DNA of 64,000 nt from contig OY969913.1 in assembly GCA_963704515.1 (NCBI GenBank), positions 744,001 to 808,000 of the forward strand, given 5' to 3'. This document shows positions 1-8,189 of this stretch, one piece after another; the first letter of the stretch is position 1, and every line of letters begins with the position of its first letter. The DNA comes from VRUE01 sp963704515 (GTDB lineage: Bacteria > Actinomycetota > Thermoleophilia > Solirubrobacterales > 70-9). Position numbers and translations under genes: made by a program. The notes beneath the pieces were generated by a model. The model ran no database searches. It was not told the DNA's origin and saw only the letters and a program-made list of their open reading frames with translations.

Positions 1-770
1 ACCACGTCGCCGCTGCTCAGGTCGCGCGTGTAGTCGTTGCCGGTGAAGCGACGGATCTGCCCCGATTCGACCGCGCCCTTGATTTTCTCGATCGCCGTCA
101 TCCAGTCAGCTTCGGTCGCTTCTTCGGGATTGACCCCTTCGCAGGACATCACCAGCGGGACGGTTTCGCGCAGTTCGCTGAGGAAGTCGACCTTGCCTTT
201 GTACTGGGGATCGAAGAGGTCGCAGATCGAGTGCACTTCGGGCGCCAGGTCGGTGCGCACCACCAGCCCACCCATGCCGCTCTGCCAGGGCACGCTGAAC
301 TCGCGGTTGGGGTCGAAGCCCGGATGACGCAGGGGCTGGACCAGGTTCCTCTCCACGTTCGGGATTCCTGACTTGTCGACCGTCTGCAGGTAGCCGAGGT
401 CGTGCATCTTCTTCGCCATCCAGTCGGTGACGACGAAGAGGCTGCGCCCGCCGCTTTCGCCGTTTTCCAGCAGCGGCTGCACCTTGCCGAAGAATTCGGC
501 GTTGTCGTTGACGTCTTCGATGTACTTGACGCCGATCCCGGTCGCCTTCTCGAAGTTAGCGACCGTGCCATTGCTGCCCGGGTCGATGTAGAGCGGCCAG
601 TTGGAGATCGTCAGCTTGCCGGAGGGCTTGCCTTCGACGGTCACCGTTCCGCCTTCTCCACCTCCACCGCTTCCGCAAGCCGCCAGGCCCAGCGCCGCTA
701 CGACCGAGGCGACCGCGACGGCGATCGCCGTGACCCGCCTGCTCTTGGGTTTCCGCTCCATCGTCCTCAT
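1..770 (-). CDS. potD: Spermidine/putrescine ABC transporter substrate-binding protein, partial
   Basis: The gene is open at the left window edge; about 256 N-terminal residues are visible. The N-terminus is a lipoprotein signal: basic residues, a hydrophobic stretch and the lipobox LAAC with the lipidated Cys near residue 32, followed by a Gly/Ser linker. After it comes the PotD-type start of the mature domain (LTISNWPLYIDPG) and the fold through 'VPWQSGMGGLVVRTD'. It should capture polyamines outside the membrane and deliver them to the permease. The ATG at 770 overlaps the potA stop as ATGA, so translation is probably coupled; a second in-frame ATG lies at 761. Permease genes would be expected beyond the edge. 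Polyamine specificity is inferred from the PotAD family and neighbours. Confidence 0.9.
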   Translation of the reverse strand, partial: MRTMERKPKSRRVTAIAVAVASVVAALGLAACGSGGGGEGGTVTVEGKPSGKLTISNWPLYIDPGSNGTVANFEKATGIGVKYIEDVNDNAEFFGKVQPLLENGESGGRSLFVVTDWMAKKMHDLGYLQTVDKSGIPNVERNLVQPLRHPGFDPNREFSVPWQSGMGGLVVRTDLAPEVHSICDLFDPQYKGKVDFLSELRETVPLVMSCEGVNPEEATEADWMTAIEKIKGAVESGQIRRFTGNDYTRDLSSGDV

Positions 771-1933
771 CCTCTCTTCGTTGTTTGAAGCTCGCTTGCG
801 CTTCCGGCCGCGTCCCGCTCTCCCGCCCCGCTACCCTGAGAGGAGCGCACCAGGTGCATGTGCCCGGGCTCCCAACTCAGCTCCACCCGGGCGCCGCCGC
901 CGGGCAGCCCCTGGCGTTGCTCCTCGTCGGCGTTGGGGATCAGGACGGTCATTCGCACCTCGTCGCCCAGGTCGACCGCGATCTGGGTCGAGGTGCCGAG
1001 GTAGAGCGAGCTCTCGACCACGCCCTCGACCCGCGGCAGCCCGTTTGGGCTGACCTCCTGCCCGCCGATCGTCGCCACCCGCAGCTTCTCCGGCCGCACC
1101 ACCGCGTGACAGCGCTCGCCGGTGACCAGGCCGTCGGTGCTCGCTCGCACGGTCGGCCCCTGGTCCAGCTTCACCTCGCCCGCGCCCGCCACCGTCGCCG
1201 GCATCAGGTTGGAGACGCCGATGAAACCGGCGACGAAGGTCGTCGCGGGGCGCTCGTAGACCTCCTCCGGCGTGCCGACCTGCTCGACCCGGCCGCGGTT
1301 CATCACCGCGATCCGGTCGCTCATCGTCAGCGCCTCCTCCTGGTCGTGGGTGACGTAGACGAAGGTGATCCCGACCTCGCGCTGGATCCGCTTCAGCTCG
1401 ATCTGGAGGCCCTTGCGCAGCTTCAGGTCGAGCGCTCCGAGCGGCTCGTCGAGCAGCAGCACCTTGGGCAGGTTGACCAGCGCCCGGGCCAGCGCCACGC
1501 GCTGCTGCATACCGCCGGAGAGCTGGGACGGACGGCGCTTCGCCTCGGCGGCGAGCCCCACCCGATCGAGCTCGGCGGCGACGCGTTCGGCGATCTCGCC
1601 CTTCGCGATCCGCTTGCGCCGCAGGCCGAAGCCGACGTTGTCCTCGACGCTGAGGTGGGGGAAGAGGGCGTAGCTCTGAAAGACGGTGTTGGTCGGTCGG
1701 CGATGCGGCGGCTCCTCCGCTACGTCCGTGCCCTCGATCCGGATCTCGCCCTGGCTGGGCCGCTCGAAGCCGGCGATCATGCGCAGCGTCGTCGTCTTGC
1801 CGCAGCCGCTGGGCCCGAGCAGGGTGAAGAATTCGCCGCGGCCGAAGCTGAGGTTCAGGTCATCGACGGCGACCAAATCGCCGAAACGCTTGGTCACATT
1901 GAACAACTCGACGCTTTGTACAGCTGACCCCAT
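767..1933 (-). CDS. potA: Spermidine/putrescine ABC transporter ATP-binding protein
   Basis: This 388-residue ATPase energises polyamine import. Visible motifs are Walker A GPSGCGKTT (about residues 40-48), the ABC signature LSGGMQQR, Walker B VLLLDEPLGALD and the switch His in VYVTHDQEE. A TOBE-type C-terminal domain (about 250-370) is typical of PotA/MalK-like ATPases. The ATG at 1933 has an AGGAGG ribosome site just upstream. The stop overlaps potD. The first codons contain the 12-mer CGCTTTGTACAG (plus strand, 1912-1923), which is also found at the operator-like palindrome near 3976. Together with potD and the divergent aminotransferase/dehydrogenase operon it suggests uptake and breakdown of polyamines. 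Confidence 0.93.
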   Translation of the reverse strand: MGSAVQSVELFNVTKRFGDLVAVDDLNLSFGRGEFFTLLGPSGCGKTTTLRMIAGFERPSQGEIRIEGTDVAEEPPHRRPTNTVFQSYALFPHLSVEDNVGFGLRRKRIAKGEIAERVAAELDRVGLAAEAKRRPSQLSGGMQQRVALARALVNLPKVLLLDEPLGALDLKLRKGLQIELKRIQREVGITFVYVTHDQEEALTMSDRIAVMNRGRVEQVGTPEEVYERPATTFVAGFIGVSNLMPATVAGAGEVKLDQGPTVRASTDGLVTGERCHAVVRPEKLRVATIGGQEVSPNGLPRVEGVVESSLYLGTSTQIAVDLGDEVRMTVLIPNADEEQRQGLPGGGARVELSWEPGHMHLVRSSQGSGAGERDAAGSASELQTTKRG

Positions 1934-1983
1934 TCCCTCCTCCTAACACAGACGCCAGATTGGAGTCCCATATGACGGTACCG

Positions 1984-2403
1984 CTACGTCTTGGCGGGCA
2001 CCACCAAAACTGGGGATGCGCTCATGTGCAGGAGCTTGTTCGGCGTTGAGCCAAGGATCATCCCCTTGAGGGGAGGGTCGCCATAGCTGCCGACGACGAT
2101 CATCCGCGCACCGCGCGCCTCGGCCGTCGCGACCAGCGCCTCGGCGGGCTTGCTCGCCACCATTGCCACCTCCACCTCGACCCCGCTGTCGGCGGCCCGG
2201 GCGCGGGCCTCCTCGGTCAGCTTGACGCCGAGTTCCTCGATCGCCTCCTCGTGTTCGACGATCTCCCCGCCCCAGAGCCCCGGCGGCGCGTAGCCGAAGA
2301 CGACGACGATCTTGTCGCCGAGGCCTTTGGCGAGGCGCAGCGCTTCGTCGAGTGCCGCCTTGCCGCACTCCGAGCCGTCGTAGCCGACAACGATCTCACC
2401 CAT
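1984..2403 (-). CDS. Universal stress protein, UspA family
   Basis: The 139-residue single-domain protein starts with the Usp signature IVVGYDGSECGKAALDEAL. It ends with the nucleotide-binding loop 'MIVVGSYGDPPLKGMILGST...SPVLVV', matching the family pattern G-2x-G-9x-G(S/T) loosely. It would be a cytoplasmic ATP-binding stress protein. The start codon lies one base after the stop of the upstream APC permease gene, so it is co-transcribed with transport genes and followed 50 bp later by potA. Usp proteins are often paired with amino acid permeases; the role here is inferred from position only. Confidence 0.88.
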   Translation of the reverse strand: MGEIVVGYDGSECGKAALDEALRLAKGLGDKIVVVFGYAPPGLWGGEIVEHEEAIEELGVKLTEEARARAADSGVEVEVAMVASKPAEALVATAEARGARMIVVGSYGDPPLKGMILGSTPNKLLHMSASPVLVVPAKT

Positions 2404-2404
2404 C

Positions 2405-3943
2405 TCAGCTGCCCTCCCCCGAGCGGGCGATCGGCACCGGCTCGAGCTCCGCTTCGCCCTCGAGGAAGCCGGCCGGCGCGACCTCCGGCCGGCGTCTGAA
2501 GAAGCTCGGCACCTTGCGCCACTGGACGAACATCAGGATCACGCCGAGCAGAATGAAGAAGGCGGCGATCAGCAGCGGCGGTCCGACCCCCAGCCAGGAG
2601 TTGCCCGATTCCGAGTTGGCCGGGTCGGAGAGTTCGATCGCGTTCTTGATCAGCAGGTAGAAGAGGATCACGCCGCCGAGCAGCGGTCCCAGCCCGACGA
2701 AGAAGAAGTTCTTGACGCTGCGCAGCAGCTCGCGGCGGTAGTAGATCGCGCAGGCGAACCCGGTCAGCCCGATGTAGAAGGCGATCATCAGGCCGAGCGC
2801 CGCCAGCGAGTCGTAGAGGATGTCTTCGCTGACCAGCGTCAGGCTCACGTACCAGAGGATCGAAGCCGCCCCCATCGCCACGGTCGAGACGTGCGGGGTG
2901 AGGAAGCGCGGATGAACCCTGCCGAGGCTCTCGGGCAGGGCGTGGGCGCGCGCCATCGAGAGCGTCGTGCGCGCCGTCGGCAGGATCGTCGTCTGAGTCG
3001 AGGCGGCTGCCGAGGTGAGCACGGCGATGATCAACAGCTTGTCGAGCGGTGAGCCGAAGACTTCGGTGCCGAGCGAGCTGAAGATGTTTTCCTGGTTGGC
3101 GACCAGGCCTTCGACGCCGGCGTACGCCTGGGCGGCCACGGCGACGACTATGTAGACGGCGAGCAGGATCACCGTGCTGATCACCGTCGCCCTGCCCGGG
3201 GCCTCGCCGGGATCCTCGGTCTCCTCGTTGACGGTCGCGGTCGTGTCCCAGCCCCAGTAGATGAAGACCGCCAGCAGCATCCCCGCCGAGATCTCGCTGG
3301 GGCTGAGGCTGAACGGGTTGATCCAGGAGAGGCTCGGGTCGACCGAGCCGCTCGGCGCGCTGCCGGCGTAGACCTTGACCAAGGCAACCACCGCGAAGGC
3401 GGCCAGGGTGACGATCTCCGCCGCCAGCAGCCCAACCTGGGTGCGGGCCGAAAGCTCGATCCCGATCAGCACGATCGCGGTCATGATCACGATCCAGAGC
3501 ACGCCGACCGCGGTGACCGCCGCGGTCGATTCCGCCGCCGCCGTCCAGCCGAACAGTTCGAAGGTGTAGAGGCCGGCGATCTGGGCCAGGTTGGCCATCA
3601 CGATCACGTCGGCGACGACGATCACCCAGCCGGTGATCCAGCCCAGCTGCGGTCCCATCGCCTTGGTCACCCAGGAGAAGCTGGTGCCGCAGTCCGGGTC
3701 GGCCTTGTTCATGTAGTAGTAGCCGGCGGCGACGAGGAACATCGGCACGAAGCTGATCAGCAGGATCGCCGGCGACTTCAGGGCGACGGCGGCGGCGATG
3801 AAGCCGAGCGTCGCGGCGAGGCTGTAGCCCGGCGCGGTCGAGGCGACGCCGATCACGACGCTGGAGACGAACCCGATGGCGTTCTTCTTCAGTCCCTTGT
3901 CCGCAACGATGAGCCGAAGGTAGTCCTGGGCGACACCTCGCAC
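2405..3943 (-). CDS. APC-superfamily amino acid/polyamine permease
   Basis: A polytopic membrane protein of about 510 residues with roughly 12 hydrophobic segments. The N-terminus is typical of the APC family (KGLKKNAIGFVSSVVIGVAS, then STAPGYSLAATLGFI). It probably imports an amino acid, GABA or polyamine by secondary transport. The start is uncertain. A GTG at 3943 puts the TTGTAC palindrome upstream of the gene, which I prefer; an in-frame ATG at 4024 would add 27 residues lacking family resemblance and would cover the palindrome. It leads the leftward run permease, UspA, PotA, PotD and is divergent from the aminotransferase operon. Substrate cannot be read from sequence. Confidence 0.85.
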   Translation of the reverse strand: MRGVAQDYLRLIVADKGLKKNAIGFVSSVVIGVASTAPGYSLAATLGFIAAAVALKSPAILLISFVPMFLVAAGYYYMNKADPDCGTSFSWVTKAMGPQLGWITGWVIVVADVIVMANLAQIAGLYTFELFGWTAAAESTAAVTAVGVLWIVIMTAIVLIGIELSARTQVGLLAAEIVTLAAFAVVALVKVYAGSAPSGSVDPSLSWINPFSLSPSEISAGMLLAVFIYWGWDTTATVNEETEDPGEAPGRATVISTVILLAVYIVVAVAAQAYAGVEGLVANQENIFSSLGTEVFGSPLDKLLIIAVLTSAAASTQTTILPTARTTLSMARAHALPESLGRVHPRFLTPHVSTVAMGAASILWYVSLTLVSEDILYDSLAALGLMIAFYIGLTGFACAIYYRRELLRSVKNFFFVGLGPLLGGVILFYLLIKNAIELSDPANSESGNSWLGVGPPLLIAAFFILLGVILMFVQWRKVPSFFRRRPEVAPAGFLEGEAELEPVPIARSGEGS

Positions 3944-3975
3944 AAGTTGCAGATGTCCCAAAAGCCCCGCCGCGC

Positions 3976-3996
3976 TTTGTACAGTTGGTACAAGGC
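3976..3996. promoter_or_regulatory. Operator-like inverted repeat TTGTAC-N5-GTACAA
   Basis: TTGTAC (3978-3983) and GTACAA (3989-3994) are perfect inverted 6-mers separated by 5 bases, in the divergent gap between the permease and aminotransferase genes. The 12-mer CGCTTTGTACAG containing the left half recurs at 1912-1923, at the start of potA. A dimeric regulator could bind here to control uptake and catabolism together; the PucR-family regulator at 5491 is the nearest candidate. Binding is inferred. Confidence 0.5.
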
Positions 3997-4023
3997 TTGG
4001 CCACATAATTGCCCAGCCGAACA

Positions 4024-4052
4024 TTGCGAGTGCGCTATACCAGTTCTAGCGT
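4024..4052 (+). promoter_or_regulatory. Candidate promoter of the aminotransferase-PucR-ald-dehydrogenase operon
   Basis: TTGCGA (4024-4029) and TAGCGT (4047-4052) are spaced by 17 bp, about 35 bp upstream of the aminotransferase start codon and about 30 bp downstream of the TTGTAC palindrome. Both hexamers match consensus only partially, so this is a tentative assignment. Confidence 0.3.
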
Positions 4053-4087
4053 TGTCCACCGTGTCGAAGCTTGAGGAGGAGAGATAG

Positions 4088-5482
4088 ATGGCCGTAGCCT
4101 CACGACCCGACTTGGAGAAGGCGCTGAGCGGAGACCTGCAGGAGACCGCCCGTCGCCACCTCTGGATGCACTTCTCGCGGATGGGCTCCTACGGCCCCGA
4201 CCACGAGATCCCGATCATCGCCCGGGCCGAGGGCTGCTACGTCTACGACGACCACGGCAACCGCTACCTCGACGGCCTCTCCGGGCTGTTCTGCGTCAAC
4301 GCCGGCCACGGTCGCACCGAGCTCGGCGAAGCCGCTGCGCGCCAGGTCTCCGAGCTCGACTTCTACACCTTGTGGAGCTACGCCCACCCGCGCGCGATCG
4401 AGCTCGCCGCGCGGATCGCCGACCTCGCCCCCGGCGACCTCAACCGCGTCTTCTTCACCTCGGGCGGCTCGGAGGCGGTGGAGTCGGCGCTGAAGCTGGC
4501 GCGCAACTACCACCGGCTGCTCGGCAAGGGCCAGAAGCACAAGGTGATCGCCCGCGAGATCGCCTACCACGGCACCTCGCTGGGGGCGCTCTCGGCGACC
4601 GGGATCACCGAGCTGCGGGCGCAGTTCGAGCCGCTGACGCCCGGTGGCTGCCACGTCCCCAACACCAACCTCTACCGCTGGCCGGAGGACCGCCACCCGC
4701 TCTGGGCGGCGACCGCGATCGAGGAGCGGATCCAGTTCGAGGGGCCGGAGACGGTCGCCGCGGTGATCCTCGAGCCCGTGCAGAACGCCGGCGGCTGCTT
4801 CGTCCCGCCGGAGGGCTACTTCGAGCGGGTGCGCGAGATCTGCGACCGCTACGACGTGCTGATGATCTCCGACGAGGTGATCTGCGCCTGGGGCCGGCTC
4901 GGTCATTACTTCGGCTGCGAACGCTTCGGCTACGTCCCCGACATCGTCACCGTCGCCAAGGCGCTGACCTCGGCCTACGCGCCGATGGGCGCGCTGATCG
5001 CCTCCGACGCGGTCGCCGCCCCGTTCCTCGAAGACGAGACCACCTCCTTCGCCCACGGCTTCACCTTCGCCGGCCACCCGATCGCCTCGGCGATCGCGAT
5101 GGCCAACCTCGACGTCTTCGAGCGCGAGGACCTCTGCGGCCACGTGCTCGCCAAGGAAGGTGAGTTCCGCCAGATGCTGGAGACGCTGCACGACATCCCG
5201 ATCGTCGGCGACGTGCGCGGCGCCGGCTACTTCCAGGCGATCGAGCTGGTCAAGGACCGCGAGACCAAGGAGAGCTTCAGCGACGAGGAGTCCGAGGACC
5301 TGCTGCGCGGCTTCCTCTCCGCCGAGCTCTACAAGCGCGGACTGATCTGCCGCGCCGACGACCGCGGCGACCCCGTCGTGCAGCTTGCGCCGCCGCTGAT
5401 CGCCGACACCGAGCAGTTCGAAGAGATCCACGACGTCCTGCACGGCGTGCTCACCGAGGCCTGGGAGCGGGTCAGACGGTAG
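4088..5482 (+). CDS. Class III PLP-dependent aminotransferase (putrescine/omega-amino acid type)
   Basis: The 464-residue enzyme has the class III landmarks: VFFTSGGSEAVESALKLAR for cofactor phosphate binding, SDEVICAWGRLG with the PLP-contacting Asp, the PLP Lys in VTVAKALTSAYAP (K291), and FAHGFTFAGHPIASA. It should move a terminal amino group from putrescine, GABA or a related omega-amine to pyruvate or another keto acid. Pyruvate as acceptor would fit the alanine dehydrogenase gene two places downstream, which could recycle alanine. A strong GAGGAGGAGA ribosome site precedes the ATG. It is the first gene of a tight four-gene operon divergent from polyamine transport genes. The exact substrate is inferred from context. 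Confidence 0.88.
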   Translation: MAVASRPDLEKALSGDLQETARRHLWMHFSRMGSYGPDHEIPIIARAEGCYVYDDHGNRYLDGLSGLFCVNAGHGRTELGEAAARQVSELDFYTLWSYAHPRAIELAARIADLAPGDLNRVFFTSGGSEAVESALKLARNYHRLLGKGQKHKVIAREIAYHGTSLGALSATGITELRAQFEPLTPGGCHVPNTNLYRWPEDRHPLWAATAIEERIQFEGPETVAAVILEPVQNAGGCFVPPEGYFERVREICDRYDVLMISDEVICAWGRLGHYFGCERFGYVPDIVTVAKALTSAYAPMGALIASDAVAAPFLEDETTSFAHGFTFAGHPIASAIAMANLDVFEREDLCGHVLAKEGEFRQMLETLHDIPIVGDVRGAGYFQAIELVKDRETKESFSDEESEDLLRGFLSAELYKRGLICRADDRGDPVVQLAPPLIADTEQFEEIHDVLHGVLTEAWERVRR

Positions 5483-5490
5483 GCGGCGCC

Positions 5491-7047
5491 GTGCTCACCG
5501 TCCAAAGTCTGCTCGACGAACTGGAGCTCGAGCTCGTCGCGGGTGCCGACGCCGCCAAAGCGCCGGTCCGCTGGGTCCATATCTCCGAGCTCGAGGACCC
5601 GACCCCGTGGCTCTCCGGCGGCGAGTTGATGCTGACCACGGGCATCCCGCTCGACAGCGCCGCCAAGCAACGGGCCTTCGTCAAGCGGCTCGCCGACCAC
5701 AACCTCGCGGGGCTCGGCTTCGGCGCCGGGTTCAACCACGAGAAGCTGCCCAAAGCGATGGTCGAAGAGGCGCGCAAACGCGACTTCCCGCTCTTCGAAG
5801 TGCCCTACTCGACCCCGTTCATCGCGATCACCGAGAAGGCCTTCGCCCGCCTCGTCAACGAGCAGTACGAGGTGCTGCAGCGCGGCATCGCCGTGCAACG
5901 GCGGTTGGAGCGGCTGGTGCTCGAAGAGCGCGGCCTGGAGGAGATCGTGGCGACGATCGCCTCGGCCGTGGGCGGCACCGTGGCGATTCTCGGCGGCCGC
6001 GGCGAGCGGCTCGCCGGGCGCGGCTTTCGCCGCCAACTCTCGGCCGAGGCGGTCAAGGCGATCCGCGACGAAGCGCTCGCCCACACAGCCGACGGGCACG
6101 CCTTCGTCCCCTCCCACCCGGCGGTCGCCGGCCGCGCCCTTGCCCATCCGGTGATCTCACCCGGCGGCGGGCCGCCCCAGGCCTGGGTGGTGATCGTCCG
6201 TGACTCGGGCGGGCTCGGCGACTTCGAGCGGCTGATCCTGCAGCAGGCGGTCGCCGTCGTGGCGCTCGAGTTGATGCGCCGCCGCGTCGCCCGTGAGACC
6301 GAGCGGCGGCTGGCCGGCGACGTGCTCGCCGGGGCGCTCGGCGGGCGGCTGGAGCCGAGCGAGTTGCGCCGCCGTCTGGAGCCGTTCGGGATCGGCGAGG
6401 AGGCCGCGGTCCTGGTCTTCGCCCTTGACGATCCGGCCGCCGCCGAGCCGGTGCTGGAGCGGGCGCTCGCCGCCGACGCCTGCCCCGCGGTCGTCGCGCC
6501 GCACGCCAGCGGTCGCCGCGAGCTGCTCTGCGCCGTGGTCGACGCGGCGGACCGCGACCCGGTCGACCTCGCCACCGACGCGCGCAAAGCGCTGATGGTC
6601 GATCGCGGCATGGTCCGCGCCGCCGCCAGCCGCCCGGCGCCGCCCGAGCAGCTGCGCCACTCCTTCCACGAGGCGCGCTGCGCCCTGGAGGCAACCGCGA
6701 TCGGCAACGGCACGGCTCCCGAGGTGGCCTCCTGGCGCGACCTCGGCGCCTTCACCCTGCTGCTCTCGATTCAGGACGACGAGGCGCTGAAGCTCTACTG
6801 CGACAGCGTGCTCGGCCCGATCGAGGAGGGCGACGAGGAGTACGGCGGAGAGTTGCTGCGCTCGCTCGAGGCCTTCATCGAGCAGAACGGCCAGTGGGAG
6901 AAAGCGGCGCGCGAGGTCTACTGCCACCGTCACACGCTGCGCTACCGGATGCGCAAAGTCGAGGAGCTGACCGGGCGCGACCTCTCGCGCGCCCACGACC
7001 GGATCGAGTTCTGGTTGGCGCTGCGGGCGCGGGAGCTGGTCGCGTGA
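5491..7047 (+). CDS. PucR-family transcriptional regulator
   Basis: The 518-residue protein has the N-terminal PucR (purine catabolism regulatory) domain in its first ~120 residues (starting TVQSLLDELELELVAGAD). A variable GAF/GGDEF-like middle follows, and the PucR C-terminal helix-turn-helix is seen in the stretch 'AAREVYCHRHTLRYRMRKV'. Such regulators activate catabolic operons in response to the substrate. The GTG start lies 8 bp after the aminotransferase stop and the stop overlaps the next gene as GTGA. Being inside the operon, it probably controls this operon and perhaps the divergent transport genes through the TTGTAC palindrome. Confidence 0.88.
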   Translation: MLTVQSLLDELELELVAGADAAKAPVRWVHISELEDPTPWLSGGELMLTTGIPLDSAAKQRAFVKRLADHNLAGLGFGAGFNHEKLPKAMVEEARKRDFPLFEVPYSTPFIAITEKAFARLVNEQYEVLQRGIAVQRRLERLVLEERGLEEIVATIASAVGGTVAILGGRGERLAGRGFRRQLSAEAVKAIRDEALAHTADGHAFVPSHPAVAGRALAHPVISPGGGPPQAWVVIVRDSGGLGDFERLILQQAVAVVALELMRRRVARETERRLAGDVLAGALGGRLEPSELRRRLEPFGIGEEAAVLVFALDDPAAAEPVLERALAADACPAVVAPHASGRRELLCAVVDAADRDPVDLATDARKALMVDRGMVRAAASRPAPPEQLRHSFHEARCALEATAIGNGTAPEVASWRDLGAFTLLLSIQDDEALKLYCDSVLGPIEEGDEEYGGELLRSLEAFIEQNGQWEKAAREVYCHRHTLRYRMRKVEELTGRDLSRAHDRIEFWLALRARELVA

Positions 7048-8189
7048 GGGTCGGCGTCCCGGCCGAGATCAAGCCCGACGAGTACCGGGTCGCGATCACG
7101 CCGGCCGGGGTGCGTGAGATGGCCGTGCACGGCCACGAGGTTCTGATCGAGGCGGGCGCCGGCGAGGGCTCGGCGATCGCCGACGCCGACTTCGAGGCGC
7201 AGGGCGCGCGCATCGTGTCCGACGCCGCCGCGGTGTTCGGCGAAGCCGAGATGGTGCTCAAGGTGAAGGAGCCGCAGCCTGCCGAGGTCGAGATGCTGCG
7301 CCCCGGCCAGCTGCTCTTCACCTACCTGCACCTGGCGCCCGACCCCGAGCTGACCCGCGGCCTCCGCGGCTCGGGCGCCACCTGCGTCGCCTATGAGACG
7401 GTCGAGGACTCCCACGGCCGGCTGCCGCTGCTGGCGCCGATGAGCGAGATCGCCGGCAAGATCGCCGCCCAGGCCGGCGCCTTCATGCTGGAGAAGCCAA
7501 TGGGTGGACGCGGCATCCTGCTCGGCGGCGTGCCCGGCGTCGCCGCCGCCAACGTGATCGTGATCGGCGGCGGCGTGGTCGGCATGAACGCCGCCTTCGT
7601 CGCGATCGGGATGGGCGCCGATGTCTTCGTCTTCGACAAGTCGATCGACCGGCTGCGCGAGCTCGAGGTCGACTTCGCCGGCAGCTGCTCGACCGTCTAC
7701 TCGACCACGCTGGCGATCGAGGAGATGCTGCCCCGCGCCGACCTGGTGATCGGCGCCGTTCTCGTGCACGGCGCTCGCGCGCCCTTCGTCGTGCGCCGCG
7801 AGCAGCTGGCGCCGATGAAGCCGGGGGCGGTGCTGGTCGACGTGGCGATCGACCAGGGTGGCTGTTTTGAGACCTCGCGGCCGACCACGCACCACGAGCC
7901 GACCTTCGAGGTCGACGGGATCACCCACTACTGCGTCGCCAATATGCCCGGCGCGGTGCCGATCACCTCGACCCACGCGCTGACCAACGCGACCATGCCT
8001 TACGCGATCGCGCTCGCCGACCGCGGCGTCGCCGAAGCGATCCGCCGCGACCCCGGCCTGCGCCCTGGCGTAAACGTGGCCGGCGGCGCGGTCACCCACC
8101 CGGCCGTGGCGGAGGGAGTGGGCGAGGAGCACGTACCGGTCGAGGAAGCCCTCGGCCTCGACCAGAAGGAGAGGGAGAAGAGCAGATGA
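7044..8189 (+). CDS. ald: Alanine dehydrogenase
   Basis: A 381-residue NAD-dependent L-alanine dehydrogenase, the usual family length. The N-terminus VGVPAEIKPDEYRVAITPAG, the catalytic Lys/His region (KVKEPQ... FTYLHLA) and the Rossmann motif VIGGGVVGMNAA are all present, as is the late signature HALTNATMPYAIALADRG. It interconverts alanine with pyruvate and ammonia. In this operon it could regenerate pyruvate for the aminotransferase while releasing nitrogen. The GTG start overlaps the pucR stop and the stop overlaps the next gene as ATGA, so the three are translationally coupled. Confidence 0.93.
   Translation: MRVGVPAEIKPDEYRVAITPAGVREMAVHGHEVLIEAGAGEGSAIADADFEAQGARIVSDAAAVFGEAEMVLKVKEPQPAEVEMLRPGQLLFTYLHLAPDPELTRGLRGSGATCVAYETVEDSHGRLPLLAPMSEIAGKIAAQAGAFMLEKPMGGRGILLGGVPGVAAANVIVIGGGVVGMNAAFVAIGMGADVFVFDKSIDRLRELEVDFAGSCSTVYSTTLAIEEMLPRADLVIGAVLVHGARAPFVVRREQLAPMKPGAVLVDVAIDQGGCFETSRPTTHHEPTFEVDGITHYCVANMPGAVPITSTHALTNATMPYAIALADRGVAEAIRRDPGLRPGVNVAGGAVTHPAVAEGVGEEHVPVEEALGLDQKEREKSR

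Noticed and set aside
1912..1923. Second full palindromic operator at the potA start
   Set aside because: Only one half-site (CTTTGTACAG) is present; the opposite arm is not conserved, so I list it only as a shared 12-mer.
785..1927. 380-codon plus-strand frame over potA
   Set aside because: Antisense shadow of an ABC ATPase whose Walker and signature motifs are all in the minus frame.
4100..5443. Long open frame (447 codons) on the minus strand opposite the class III aminotransferase
   Set aside because: It is a GC-driven antisense frame; the translation is low in complexity (Val/Asp/Arg/Gly), has no family resemblance, and lies entirely over a well-supported gene.
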